DNA from: an uncultured Eubacteriales bacterium
Lineage (GTDB): Bacteria > Bacillota > Clostridia > Lachnospirales > Lachnospiraceae
Length of the DNA: 35,757 bases
NCBI GenBank assembly: GCA_902797845.1
Contig: CADBUJ010000031.1
Span: forward strand, 1 to 35,757
Reading direction: 5' to 3'
The notes below the pieces were generated by a model. The model was not told where the DNA came from. It was given only the letters and a program-made list of their open reading frames with translations, and did no database searches. A program made the position numbers and the translations under genes. Below, one piece after another: positions 7,904 to 15,398 of this stretch. The first letter of the stretch is position 1, and every line of letters begins with the position of its first letter.

Positions 7904-7938
7904 TAATTTGTGAACACGTCCTGAAACTGTCTGTATAA

Positions 7939-7968
7939 AAATGGCGAAGGCTCATACCTTCGCCATTT
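7939..7968. terminator. Terminator after metQ
   Basis: AAATGGCGAAGG (7939-7950) pairs with CCTTCGCCATTT (7957-7968): 12 bp and a 6-nt loop. T-rich sequence lies on both sides. It is 16 bp past the metQ stop on the minus strand. Confidence 0.9.
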
Positions 7969-7984
7969 CTTTATTGTACACGAT

Positions 7985-8929
7985 TTATTTCTTGCCTGCT
8001 GCTTCCTTTAAAGCATCTACAGAATCGTATGATCTGGAATAAAGGGTAAGAGGAGCCATAAGTGTATCTCCGATGGTCTCGATCTCGTAGCCCTGATTCT
8101 CAACCTCGCTTGCAAGATATGCCTTATGCTGGAAGGAGTTAAGATCTATCTCGCCTGCATTAAGTGCCTCGTTGGGAAGATTATAAGCATCGAACTCCAC
8201 AAGCTCTATATAGATATTTGCATTTTCCTGATCAAGCACATACTGGGTTGCTTTCCAGTGATCGTTGGAAGCTCCGCAGACACCGACCTTTACAACAGTC
8301 TTTCCTGCAGAATCTGATGAATAGCTGTCCACAAGCTCAACCAGCTCTTCGTTGGTATACTCTGTATCTTTATAATCAAATGCGGGAATGAAAGCTTCCT
8401 GGAATTTTGCAACTATATACTGTCCCACAAGGTCAGTCTGGAAGGCTTCAACGATAGTTTTATATACTTCGTTATCCTTGTCAGCAGTCCTTGCAACGAT
8501 GATATTTACGAAAGGATTGTCTCCTTCAACAGTTGCATTGTCCTGATTCTCAACCTGAAGTCCGTCCTTGGAAGGTACAAGACCTACTGGAATGGCATAT
8601 GTACCGTTTATTATGGCTCCGCCGTAATCCTCCAGAGTAGAAGGAAGAGTATTGGCCTGAGCAGGTACGATCTCTATATTGTAAAGATAATTTGTAACGT
8701 CCTTAAGTTCGGGAACCCATCCGGCTGCAGGATCAACTTCTATAAGTCCAGCTGTCTCAAGGAGCTTGATTGCTCTTCCGCCGTTTGTTGCATCATCAGG
8801 AATACCTATTCTTACGGCTTCTCCTGTTGAGCCTGATTCGCTTCCGCCCTCTCCTGAAGAAGCACAAGCTGAAAGGCTGAAGATCGTTAATGCAGCAAGT
8901 GATACAGCAATAAGTTTTTTAAGTTTCAT
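7985..8929 (-). CDS. metQ: MetQ-type methionine-binding lipoprotein, circularly permuted
   Basis: Substrate-binding lipoprotein of the methionine ABC importer, 314 residues against about 270 for the family. The signal peptide ends in the lipobox LSAC with Cys22 as the lipid anchor. The order of the halves is reversed. Residues 38-185 match the C-terminal half of canonical MetQ (IPDDATNGGRAIKLLE, AIINGTYA, NPFVNIIVART, ending FIPAF). Residues 186-209 are an acidic linker, and 210-314 match the canonical N-terminal half (VKVGVCGAS, LPNEALNAGEIDLNSFQHKAYL, LYSRSYDSVDALK). In E. coli MetQ the equivalent of SVDALK runs straight into the equivalent of IPDDATNGGR. All ligand-region motifs remain, so the fold is probably intact. 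It follows metI by 15 bp and is read in one open frame. Confidence 0.93.
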   Translation of the reverse strand: MKLKKLIAVSLAALTIFSLSACASSGEGGSESGSTGEAVRIGIPDDATNGGRAIKLLETAGLIEVDPAAGWVPELKDVTNYLYNIEIVPAQANTLPSTLEDYGGAIINGTYAIPVGLVPSKDGLQVENQDNATVEGDNPFVNIIVARTADKDNEVYKTIVEAFQTDLVGQYIVAKFQEAFIPAFDYKDTEYTNEELVELVDSYSSDSAGKTVVKVGVCGASNDHWKATQYVLDQENANIYIELVEFDAYNLPNEALNAGEIDLNSFQHKAYLASEVENQGYEIETIGDTLMAPLTLYSRSYDSVDALKEAAGKK

Positions 8930-8944
8930 TTTTGTTTCCTCCGT

Positions 8945-9655
8945 TTAAGCATTATGATTTTTATTGAATAAAGAATGATTTGTCGTTCGTTTGGAAAGTC
9001 CGTTTCCTATGGCCTGGATCACGGATACGATCACAAGGAGCACGATAACACAAACGTTTACTATGTCCTGATGATGGAGATTCTGTCCGTAATTAATGGC
9101 AAAGGAACCGATACCTCCGGCACCTACGGCGCCTGCCATAGTCGTAAGTCCTATAAGACTGATGGCAGTAACTGTAGTTACTCTTATGAGTTCCGGAACT
9201 GCTTCATGAAGATATACTCTGAAGATAACACCCAGTTTTCCGGACCCCATGGCCACCGCTGCTTCTACCTTTCCGGGATCAACTTCCGACAGGGCTACTT
9301 CCACCTGTCTTGTGAAAAAAGGTACAGCACCGAAGATAAGAGGTACTATCGCGCCTTTAACACCGATGGAAGTTCCTACTATGGTCCTTGTAAACGGTAT
9401 AAGGAAAATAAGAAGTATAACAAACGGTATGGATCTGAAGATATTCGTTATTATATTTACTATCCTGTAGATTATCTTATTCTCACAGATACCGCCCTCT
9501 TTGGTGATTATGAGCACCACTCCGAAAAAGCATCCGAATATAAAAACGAAGATTCCGGAAATGAAGAACATCTGGAAGGTGGCAGCCAGGCTTTCCTTGA
9601 ATTTATCAGTATAGCTCATCACATTAGGCATGATGGATGCGAGCCATTCTCCCAT
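8945..9655 (-). CDS. metI: Methionine ABC transporter permease
   Basis: A 236-residue permease of the MetI family with five hydrophobic segments. The EAA loop that docks on the ATPase is present (EVDPGKVEAAVAMGSGKLGV, about residues 123-142). Other family hallmarks are FRSIPFVILL and SLIGLTTMAGAVGAGGIG. It forms the membrane channel with MetN. It overlaps the end of metN by 32 nt and is followed 15 bp later by metQ, so the three genes are one operon. Unlike MetQ, it has normal domain order and length. Confidence 0.95.
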   Translation of the reverse strand: MGEWLASIMPNVMSYTDKFKESLAATFQMFFISGIFVFIFGCFFGVVLIITKEGGICENKIIYRIVNIITNIFRSIPFVILLIFLIPFTRTIVGTSIGVKGAIVPLIFGAVPFFTRQVEVALSEVDPGKVEAAVAMGSGKLGVIFRVYLHEAVPELIRVTTVTAISLIGLTTMAGAVGAGGIGSFAINYGQNLHHQDIVNVCVIVLLVIVSVIQAIGNGLSKRTTNHSLFNKNHNA

Positions 9656-10736
9656 CTTCTATCACCTCCACTTCTACTCTGCAGGCTCTCAGATGACCTA
9701 TCGCTTTATCGATCTGATCATCATCTCCCTGTACGATGACAACGAGTCCCCCCAGGGGGCTGTCCTGGATCATTTCCACATTTGCCAATACTATATTGAT
9801 GTTAACATTGTATTTTCTGGAGGTCTCTGAAATGACGGCCTCTCCAACACAATCCTTGTCGTATATACATTTTATAAGGACACCGTCCTCGCCGGGCTTA
9901 ATGGGAGAAGCTTCTTTTAAAAGAAGCTTTTCCACATTGCCCATTCCTATGGTGGTGCTTACAAATTTCTTCGTGATCTCCTGCTGAGGGTTTGAGAATA
10001 CATCGTAAACCTTGCCCTCCTCTACCACTCTGCCGTCTTCCATAACAGCCACTTTGTCGCAGATAGTCTTAACGACAGCCATCTCGTGGGTTATAAGTAC
10101 TATGGTAAGCCCCAGCCTTTTATTAAGATCCTTTAGAAGATTAAGGATTGATTCCGTTGCATCGGGGTCAAGAGCTGATGTTGCCTCGTCGCTTAAAAGG
10201 ATAAGAGGCTTGTTTGCAAGTGCTCTTGCTATGGCAACTCTTTGCTTCTGGCCTCCCGAAAGCTCGGAAGGATATGCATTTATTTTATCCGTAAGATTGA
10301 CCAGCTCCAGAAGCTCTACTACTCTATCTTTTATCTCCTCTTTTGAGAGTCCCGTATGTTTAAGAGGATATGCCACATTTTCAAAGATCGTACTGCGGTC
10401 CAGCAGGTTAAAGTGCTGGAAGATCATACCCATATCTCTTCTTAATTCCTGAAGATCTCCCGTCTTTGCAGTTACATAATTATCGCTTCCTTCAGCTTTT
10501 CTCAGGATCTTCTTTCCCTGAACACTGTAGGCACCGAATCCTTTAACGGCCACTGTTCCGGAATCAGGTGTTTCCAGAAAATTTATACACCTTACAAGTG
10601 TCGATTTTCCGGCTCCCGAATATCCTACGATACCGTATATCTCTCCCTCTTCTATATCCAGAGTAACATCCCTTACAGCATGTATGTTCTGTTCCTTTCC
10701 CGGAAATGTCTTAACAATATTTTCCAAATGAATCAA
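9624..10736 (-). CDS. metN: Methionine ABC transporter ATP-binding protein
   Basis: A 370-residue ATPase of the methionine importer. Walker A is GYSGAGKS (38-45), the signature LSGGQKQR and the Walker B LLSDEATSALD follow. The C-terminal NIL domain (from about 290 to 345), which binds methionine and inhibits transport in E. coli MetN, is present. About 20 extra residues lie between the Walker A strand and the Q-loop (around 65-90) relative to E. coli. The start is TTG at 10736 with GGAGGG 8 nt upstream. The promoter is at 10763-10791, giving a leader of only about 20-25 nt, so no S-box or T-box fits. metI overlaps its 3' end. Confidence 0.95.
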   Translation of the reverse strand: MIHLENIVKTFPGKEQNIHAVRDVTLDIEEGEIYGIVGYSGAGKSTLVRCINFLETPDSGTVAVKGFGAYSVQGKKILRKAEGSDNYVTAKTGDLQELRRDMGMIFQHFNLLDRSTIFENVAYPLKHTGLSKEEIKDRVVELLELVNLTDKINAYPSELSGGQKQRVAIARALANKPLILLSDEATSALDPDATESILNLLKDLNKRLGLTIVLITHEMAVVKTICDKVAVMEDGRVVEEGKVYDVFSNPQQEITKKFVSTTIGMGNVEKLLLKEASPIKPGEDGVLIKCIYDKDCVGEAVISETSRKYNVNINIVLANVEMIQDSPLGGLVVIVQGDDDQIDKAIGHLRACRVEVEVIEDGRMARIHHA

Positions 10737-10762
10737 TTTCTATACCCTCCGTCGACTAGGCA

Positions 10763-10791
10763 ATAATAGCATCGCAAACAGCCGCAGTCAA
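10763..10791 (-). promoter_or_regulatory. Promoter of metNIQ
   Basis: TTGACT (plus 10786-10791) and TATTAT (plus 10763-10768) on the minus strand, 17 bp apart. It lies just upstream of the GGAGGG site of metN. Confidence 0.8.
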
Positions 10792-10818
10792 CGATTTCCC
10801 TTAAACTAAAAGCAAATA

Positions 10819-10847
10819 ATAGGCTATAGTTAAAAACTATAGCCTAT
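10819..10847 (-). terminator. Hairpin between the NagD-like gene and metN
   Basis: A perfect 13-bp inverted repeat, ATAGGCTATAGTT and AACTATAGCCTAT with a 3-nt centre, 62 bp past the NagD-like stop. The following minus-strand sequence, TATTTGCTTTTAG, is only moderately T-rich. It probably terminates the upstream unit, but being a perfect palindrome about 30 bp from the metN -35 it could also be an operator. Confidence 0.65.
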
Positions 10848-10909
10848 GTGTATCAATTAAAAAACATTTATGGGATAAATATCAGTTAAAAATAATATTA
10901 CAAGTCTCT

Positions 10910-11704
10910 TTATGCGTTGGCAATGTCTCCTACACCGTTTAATATGACCGTAGGTCTGTATGCAAACTGTTCCACTGTCTTCAAAGTGGATACGCCGCTA
11001 AGCACAAGGACCGTATCAAGGCCTGTTTCCAGTCCTGCCACTATATCAGTATCCATACGGTCGCCTATTATGGCGCCTTCCGAGGAGTGTATATCAAGTA
11101 TCTTAAGACCTGTCCTTGTCATAAGCGCATTGGGTTTACCGATATAATAAGCCTTTTTCCCTGTGACAGCCTCTATAGGAAGCACAAGAGATCCGGTGGT
11201 GGGGATAAAACCGTTTTCCACAGGATCCAGTATGTCCGGATTGGTAGCAATGAGCCTTGCTCCGGCTGATACCAGATCGCTTGCCTTACATATATGATTA
11301 TAATTAAATTCCTTGCATTCTCCCACGACCACGAAGTCCGGATTTATGTCGTCTATGGAGATCCCCACATCATAAAGGGCATTATAAAGACCGTGTTCGC
11401 CTATTACATATGCCGTACCTCCGGGTATCTGCTTAGCCAGGAATTTTGCCGTTGCCTGTGCACTTGTGTAGAAATGCTCTACTCCCACATCAAGTCCCAT
11501 CCTTCCTAGCTTAGCCTGAAGCTCAGCAGGGATATAGGAATTACTGTTTGTAAAAAACAAGTATTCCTTGTTTTCTTTATTGAGCCAGTCAAAAAAATCC
11601 TTTACTCCCGGAAGGAGACTGTTCCCGTGGTACAGAACACCGTCCATATCGCAAAGGTATCCCTTCTTGCCCCTTATAGAATTAAGTTTTTCAATGTCTA
11701 TCAT
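10910..11704 (-). CDS. NagD-like HAD-IIA family phosphatase
   Basis: A 264-residue haloacid dehalogenase-superfamily hydrolase of subclass IIA (NagD/AraL/p-nitrophenyl phosphatase type). Motif I is CDMDGVLYHG with the nucleophile Asp19 and the acid Asp21. Motif II is the TNSN segment, and motif IV GDRMDTDI supplies the Mg ligands. The C2-type cap lies between motifs II and III. The natural substrate, some sugar or nucleotide monophosphate, cannot be inferred. It starts 17 bp after mnmA, with GAGGTAAT as ribosome-binding site, and is probably co-transcribed with it. Confidence 0.88.
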   Translation of the reverse strand: MIDIEKLNSIRGKKGYLCDMDGVLYHGNSLLPGVKDFFDWLNKENKEYLFFTNSNSYIPAELQAKLGRMGLDVGVEHFYTSAQATAKFLAKQIPGGTAYVIGEHGLYNALYDVGISIDDINPDFVVVGECKEFNYNHICKASDLVSAGARLIATNPDILDPVENGFIPTTGSLVLPIEAVTGKKAYYIGKPNALMTRTGLKILDIHSSEGAIIGDRMDTDIVAGLETGLDTVLVLSGVSTLKTVEQFAYRPTVILNGVGDIANA

Positions 11705-11721
11705 TATTTCTATTACCTCTT

Positions 11722-12780
11722 TTACATTATAGTGCCGCCCAACAGCACCCTTCCTTCTTTATCATAACACACAGCCGCCTGTCCCGGTGCTGCGGCCTTT
11801 ACGGGTTCTTTAAATGTTATCTCAGCCTTATCACCGGATATCTTTTTTATGAAAGCTTCCTGTCCTTTATGATTATATCTTATTTTGACATCAGTCAACA
11901 ATCTTTCGTTTTCCGAAAGTTCTGAAATACCCATGTAATAAATGTCGTTTATAAGGATCTTTCCCTTTAAAAGCCCTTTTTCTTCAGAAAGGATTATCCT
12001 GTTATTAACAGCATCTATCTCTTTTACGAAAAGTCTTGAATTGGCCGCTATACCCAGGCCTCTCCTCTGACCGACCGTATAATGGATTATTCCCCTGTGA
12101 TGTCCTGCTATACTTCCATCCTCCAGCACGAAATCTCCGGGCGGTGATGCTTCATTTCTCTCTCGTTCTATAAAATCCCCGTAATCCCCTTCCGTTATAA
12201 AACATATCTCCTGAGAATCAGGTTTGTCATATACCGGGATACCTGCACTCCGGGCAATCTCCCTTACTCTTTCCTTCGTAAGCTTTCCCAGAGGCATTAT
12301 AGTCCTTTCAAGCATTTCCTGGGACAGTCTATATAGCATATAAGTCTGATCCTTTGCTGCTGAATCAGCCTTTTTTACGGCAAGCCTGCCTGTATCCGTT
12401 TTATCTATTGAGGCATAATGGCCGGTAGCAATATAGTCTGCCCCCATGGTATTGGCAGCCTTTATAAGCTCCTCCCACTTTATATCTCTGTTGCATCCTA
12501 TACACGGATTAGGTGTCCTTCCCAGGAAGTAGTCGTCCATAAACGGTTCCACCACTTTTTCCCTGAAGCTGGCGGTGCAGTTTATGGCATAATAAGGAAT
12601 GCCCAGGATCTCAGCTGTCCTGGCCGCATCATCTATTTCGCAGCATCTGCTGTCCTTGCCGTATTCGTTTCTCCAGGTCCGCAAGGTGATACCCACTGCC
12701 TCATGCCCTGCCGCCTTCAAAAGATAAGCGGTAACGGCACTGTCTACGCCTCCGGACATTCCCACAAGTATTTTTGCCAT
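11722..12780 (-). CDS. mnmA: tRNA-specific 2-thiouridylase MnmA
   Basis: A 352-residue enzyme that makes 2-thiouridine at wobble position 34 of Lys, Glu and Gln tRNAs. The PP-loop SGGVDS is at 9-14. The catalytic cysteines are Cys93 in NPCIGCNRDIKW and Cys193 in DSQEICFI, and the tRNA-binding GQRRGLGI motif is also present. Length and start match the family. Only GAAGAA separates the ATG from the T-tract of the preceding terminator, so there is no good ribosome-binding site and no room for a normal leader. It may depend on readthrough of that terminator. The NagD-like gene follows. Confidence 0.95.
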   Translation of the reverse strand: MAKILVGMSGGVDSAVTAYLLKAAGHEAVGITLRTWRNEYGKDSRCCEIDDAARTAEILGIPYYAINCTASFREKVVEPFMDDYFLGRTPNPCIGCNRDIKWEELIKAANTMGADYIATGHYASIDKTDTGRLAVKKADSAAKDQTYMLYRLSQEMLERTIMPLGKLTKERVREIARSAGIPVYDKPDSQEICFITEGDYGDFIERERNEASPPGDFVLEDGSIAGHHRGIIHYTVGQRRGLGIAANSRLFVKEIDAVNNRIILSEEKGLLKGKILINDIYYMGISELSENERLLTDVKIRYNHKGQEAFIKKISGDKAEITFKEPVKAAAPGQAAVCYDKEGRVLLGGTIM

Positions 12781-12786
12781 TTCTTC

Positions 12787-12815
12787 AAAAAAGCAGTCCC
12801 TTTAAGGGACTGCTT
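12787..12815 (-). terminator. Terminator between the C11 protease gene and mnmA
   Basis: AAGCAGTCCCTT and AAGGGACTGCTT form a near-perfect 25-bp palindrome, followed on the minus strand by six T. The T-tract ends only six bases before the mnmA ATG, which is unusual. The hairpin lies 9 bp beyond the protease stop. Confidence 0.88.
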
Positions 12816-12823
12816 CAACGTTG

Positions 12824-15370
12824 TTAATCTATATCCAGTGCCTCTGTCCAGTACTGCTCACCGTATATATCAGTAAAGCAATACATCGCATGGAGGGTTC
12901 CGCTGCCTACATTCTCATTGCTGATGGAAAGGTCTTCCATTCCTCCCTCAAGCGTCAGCGTCTGACCCAGATAATAGCTGTCCTCATAGTTGCCTTCATA
13001 ATCGTAATAATCACATATGAAATCTATCTCATCTCCTGCAGATAACTCTGTAAGGCTTTTAGCGATAACGCCGATATCCTCGGATTCGTAATCATATGTT
13101 GCGCCTGCAACATAGCCGTCAGGGGTATCGGAATCAAAAACAATAAGAAGATTAACTCTGTCTCCGTTAAGATATGCGGGAACATACCCTGTTATAACAT
13201 AATCCTCTTCCGTTCCGGATGTATTCAGCCTGTAATATGCAACTGTCTGACCGTTTATGGCAAGCCATGTTTTGTCTGAAGGAGCCATAAGATCCCCGTC
13301 ATCGTTAAAATCGAAGACATTGTCGAATCCCAGATCGATATATCCGCTTCCGTCATCATAGAAGCAGTTAAGATCAAGATCGCTGACAAGATCCCACTGA
13401 TCCTCCTCGGAAAGCTTTATAAATACATCCCCTTCTTCAGACTTCTGCCATTTAAGAGCAGAGCCGTCGAAGAAATTGTTGGAAATAAATTCCGCTGCCT
13501 GATCTATATCAAGAGTCTCATCCAAAAACTTTGTATTGTCCTTCGAAAGTCCTTCGATGGAATTCCTTCCGGACCCCATAAAGGTCGAAAGAAGGGAACC
13601 TATATCCAGCCCGGATCCTGAAGAATAGGAGCTGCCGCCGCCTGTTAATGATCCCAAAAGGCTTCCGATGGATGAATGGGAACCTCCTGCTGCAACCTGG
13701 CCTGCAACGCCCATAGACGCATAAGCCTGTATACATCTCGCATAATCGGCATCCATTCCTATGTCACTGTACACATTTACCATGGAATCAACAGTGGATG
13801 CATTTCCGTTGGGGAAATATACCGATACTCCGTATGCATTTGTGATGTTGCTCGTCCTGTTGTATTTAACTGCGCTGAGAAGAGTATCTGCCAGCTTCTC
13901 GCCTTCGCTGCTTCCGATCTTTGTTGCAAGATCGATCATGTCCACCTGGTTGATCCTTGCATAAGAGGAAAACTCTCTGGCACTGCTTCTTGCGTTTGAT
14001 ACAGCCGTAAACTCGTTTCCGGAGATCATATTACGTGTATCCTTCGCAAAATCTGTCATTGCTGAAGGTACGGTAGCCGTAAACTCAGCCAGATCTATTA
14101 CAGAAAGAGTCGTTTCCTGTCCGCGGCAGGTCTTTGCACATTCCGATGTAAACGTATCAACGATAGTCTTACCGATCTCCAGTGTGGGAGTTGATGTATT
14201 CGCTGAAAGCTGTGAAAGCCAGTCCGTATAATACCATCCTATACCGGGCTCAGATTCTTCAGATGCGATCATATAATCGCCGTACTCTCCTGCCACAAGA
14301 GCCGTCTCAACAGTTGCCATAAGGCATGTATCAAAGCCTATAATATCAAATTTGACACCGCCTGCCTTAAGAGCCTTATTAATGCCCGAAAGATCCATGG
14401 ACCCTGCACTGGCATATTTTTCGTCATATCCATAACCTTTATTGGAGCCTCCGCCGTGATCCCAGAAAATAAGCATATTCCTGTTGGCCGGATAATTCTT
14501 TTTACAGTAGGTGATAAACTCCGTGAGTGTTGCCGGGTCCGTCATCACCTTTGCTCCCACGTTATTCTCAAGACAGGTTATATTACCGTCAGCAATGCGG
14601 TATATCTGATTTGTGGAACTGGAGATAATATTGTTCTGCCACTTTCTCGCTCCGCCTGTATATACCAGGAGATTGATATTTCCTGTTTTTGTGGCATTCA
14701 GCATTTCCTGAATATCTCTTGATCCCATGGCGCTCTTGGACTCAAGATCGGAACCGCACATATATACCATTACAGTAACGGAATCCTTTCCGTTGCCCTT
14801 TATGGTCGTAAATCTATTCCTTGCATCAGGTGAAACAGAAGTATCCAGTCTTCCGTTATTGTTGGCGATAGTCCACCCGGATGATGAAGAAGAACTGCTG
14901 CTCTGTGATGATGTGTAACTGCTTAAAAGATCACTGTAGCTCTGGCTGTAGCCTGTTCCTGCCGATGAGCTGGATGTTCCCGAAAGAAGTCCCGAAAGTC
15001 CCGAGCCTGCTCCCCCAAGGATCCCGCTAAGGAGACCGCCTCCGCCGCCTCCCAATAAAAGAACGGCCAGGATTATTATAATGATCATCTTTCCGCCGCC
15101 GCCGAAAAGACCTGATCCTCCTGATGATGAAGAGGAAGAAGACCCTCCTCCGAAAAATGAGCCCCCGTCAGATGAGGACGAAGAACTCCCTCCGCCTAAA
15201 AGGTCGGTCAAAAAACCTTTTTCATCCACATCCTCTCTGGAATTCTGCCCGGGCCTGGTCTTTCTTCTGCCAACACTACCTGTGCCGAGACCCTGATCAT
15301 CCCTGCGTTCAGCTCCGCCTGTTGAATTACCTGTAGTTTTCTTTTTTCTTCCGATAGGTCTGCCTGCCAT
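12824..15370 (-). CDS. Membrane-anchored clostripain-family (C11) cysteine protease
   Basis: An 848-residue clan CD protease. A basic N-terminus (GRKKK...GRRKTR) and Gly/Ser-rich stretches (about 60-93) precede one membrane segment (IIIIILAVLLL, about 96-106). A second Gly/Ser-rich spacer runs to about 165. The C11 catalytic domain begins near 196 (SVTVMVYMCGSDLES). The dyad is His305 in IFWDHGGGS and Cys349 in GFDTCLMA. After about 640 an acidic beta-rich C-terminal domain of unknown role begins. There is no cleavable signal peptide, so the protease domain is predicted outside, tethered by its N-terminus. Clostripain relatives cut after Arg. It starts 28 bp after the glycosyltransferase with a GAGGG site. 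Confidence 0.9.
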   Translation of the reverse strand: MAGRPIGRKKKTTGNSTGGAERRDDQGLGTGSVGRRKTRPGQNSREDVDEKGFLTDLLGGGSSSSSSDGGSFFGGGSSSSSSSGGSGLFGGGGKMIIIIILAVLLLGGGGGGLLSGILGGAGSGLSGLLSGTSSSSAGTGYSQSYSDLLSSYTSSQSSSSSSSSGWTIANNNGRLDTSVSPDARNRFTTIKGNGKDSVTVMVYMCGSDLESKSAMGSRDIQEMLNATKTGNINLLVYTGGARKWQNNIISSSTNQIYRIADGNITCLENNVGAKVMTDPATLTEFITYCKKNYPANRNMLIFWDHGGGSNKGYGYDEKYASAGSMDLSGINKALKAGGVKFDIIGFDTCLMATVETALVAGEYGDYMIASEESEPGIGWYYTDWLSQLSANTSTPTLEIGKTIVDTFTSECAKTCRGQETTLSVIDLAEFTATVPSAMTDFAKDTRNMISGNEFTAVSNARSSAREFSSYARINQVDMIDLATKIGSSEGEKLADTLLSAVKYNRTSNITNAYGVSVYFPNGNASTVDSMVNVYSDIGMDADYARCIQAYASMGVAGQVAAGGSHSSIGSLLGSLTGGGSSYSSGSGLDIGSLLSTFMGSGRNSIEGLSKDNTKFLDETLDIDQAAEFISNNFFDGSALKWQKSEEGDVFIKLSEEDQWDLVSDLDLNCFYDDGSGYIDLGFDNVFDFNDDGDLMAPSDKTWLAINGQTVAYYRLNTSGTEEDYVITGYVPAYLNGDRVNLLIVFDSDTPDGYVAGATYDYESEDIGVIAKSLTELSAGDEIDFICDYYDYEGNYEDSYYLGQTLTLEGGMEDLSISNENVGSGTLHAMYCFTDIYGEQYWTEALDID

Positions 15371-15398
15371 ATTAATCCCTCTGTTGATACTTTCTTGT

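Noticed and set aside
8975..9739. A 254-codon open frame on the plus strand opposite metI and metN
   Set aside because: It is antisense to two well-supported genes, has no ribosome-binding site, and its Ser/Tyr/Lys-rich product looks like the shadow of hydrophobic codons on the other strand.
10737..10909. SAM or T-box riboswitch before metN
   Set aside because: The leader after the identified promoter is too short and no riboswitch core or T-box sequence is visible.
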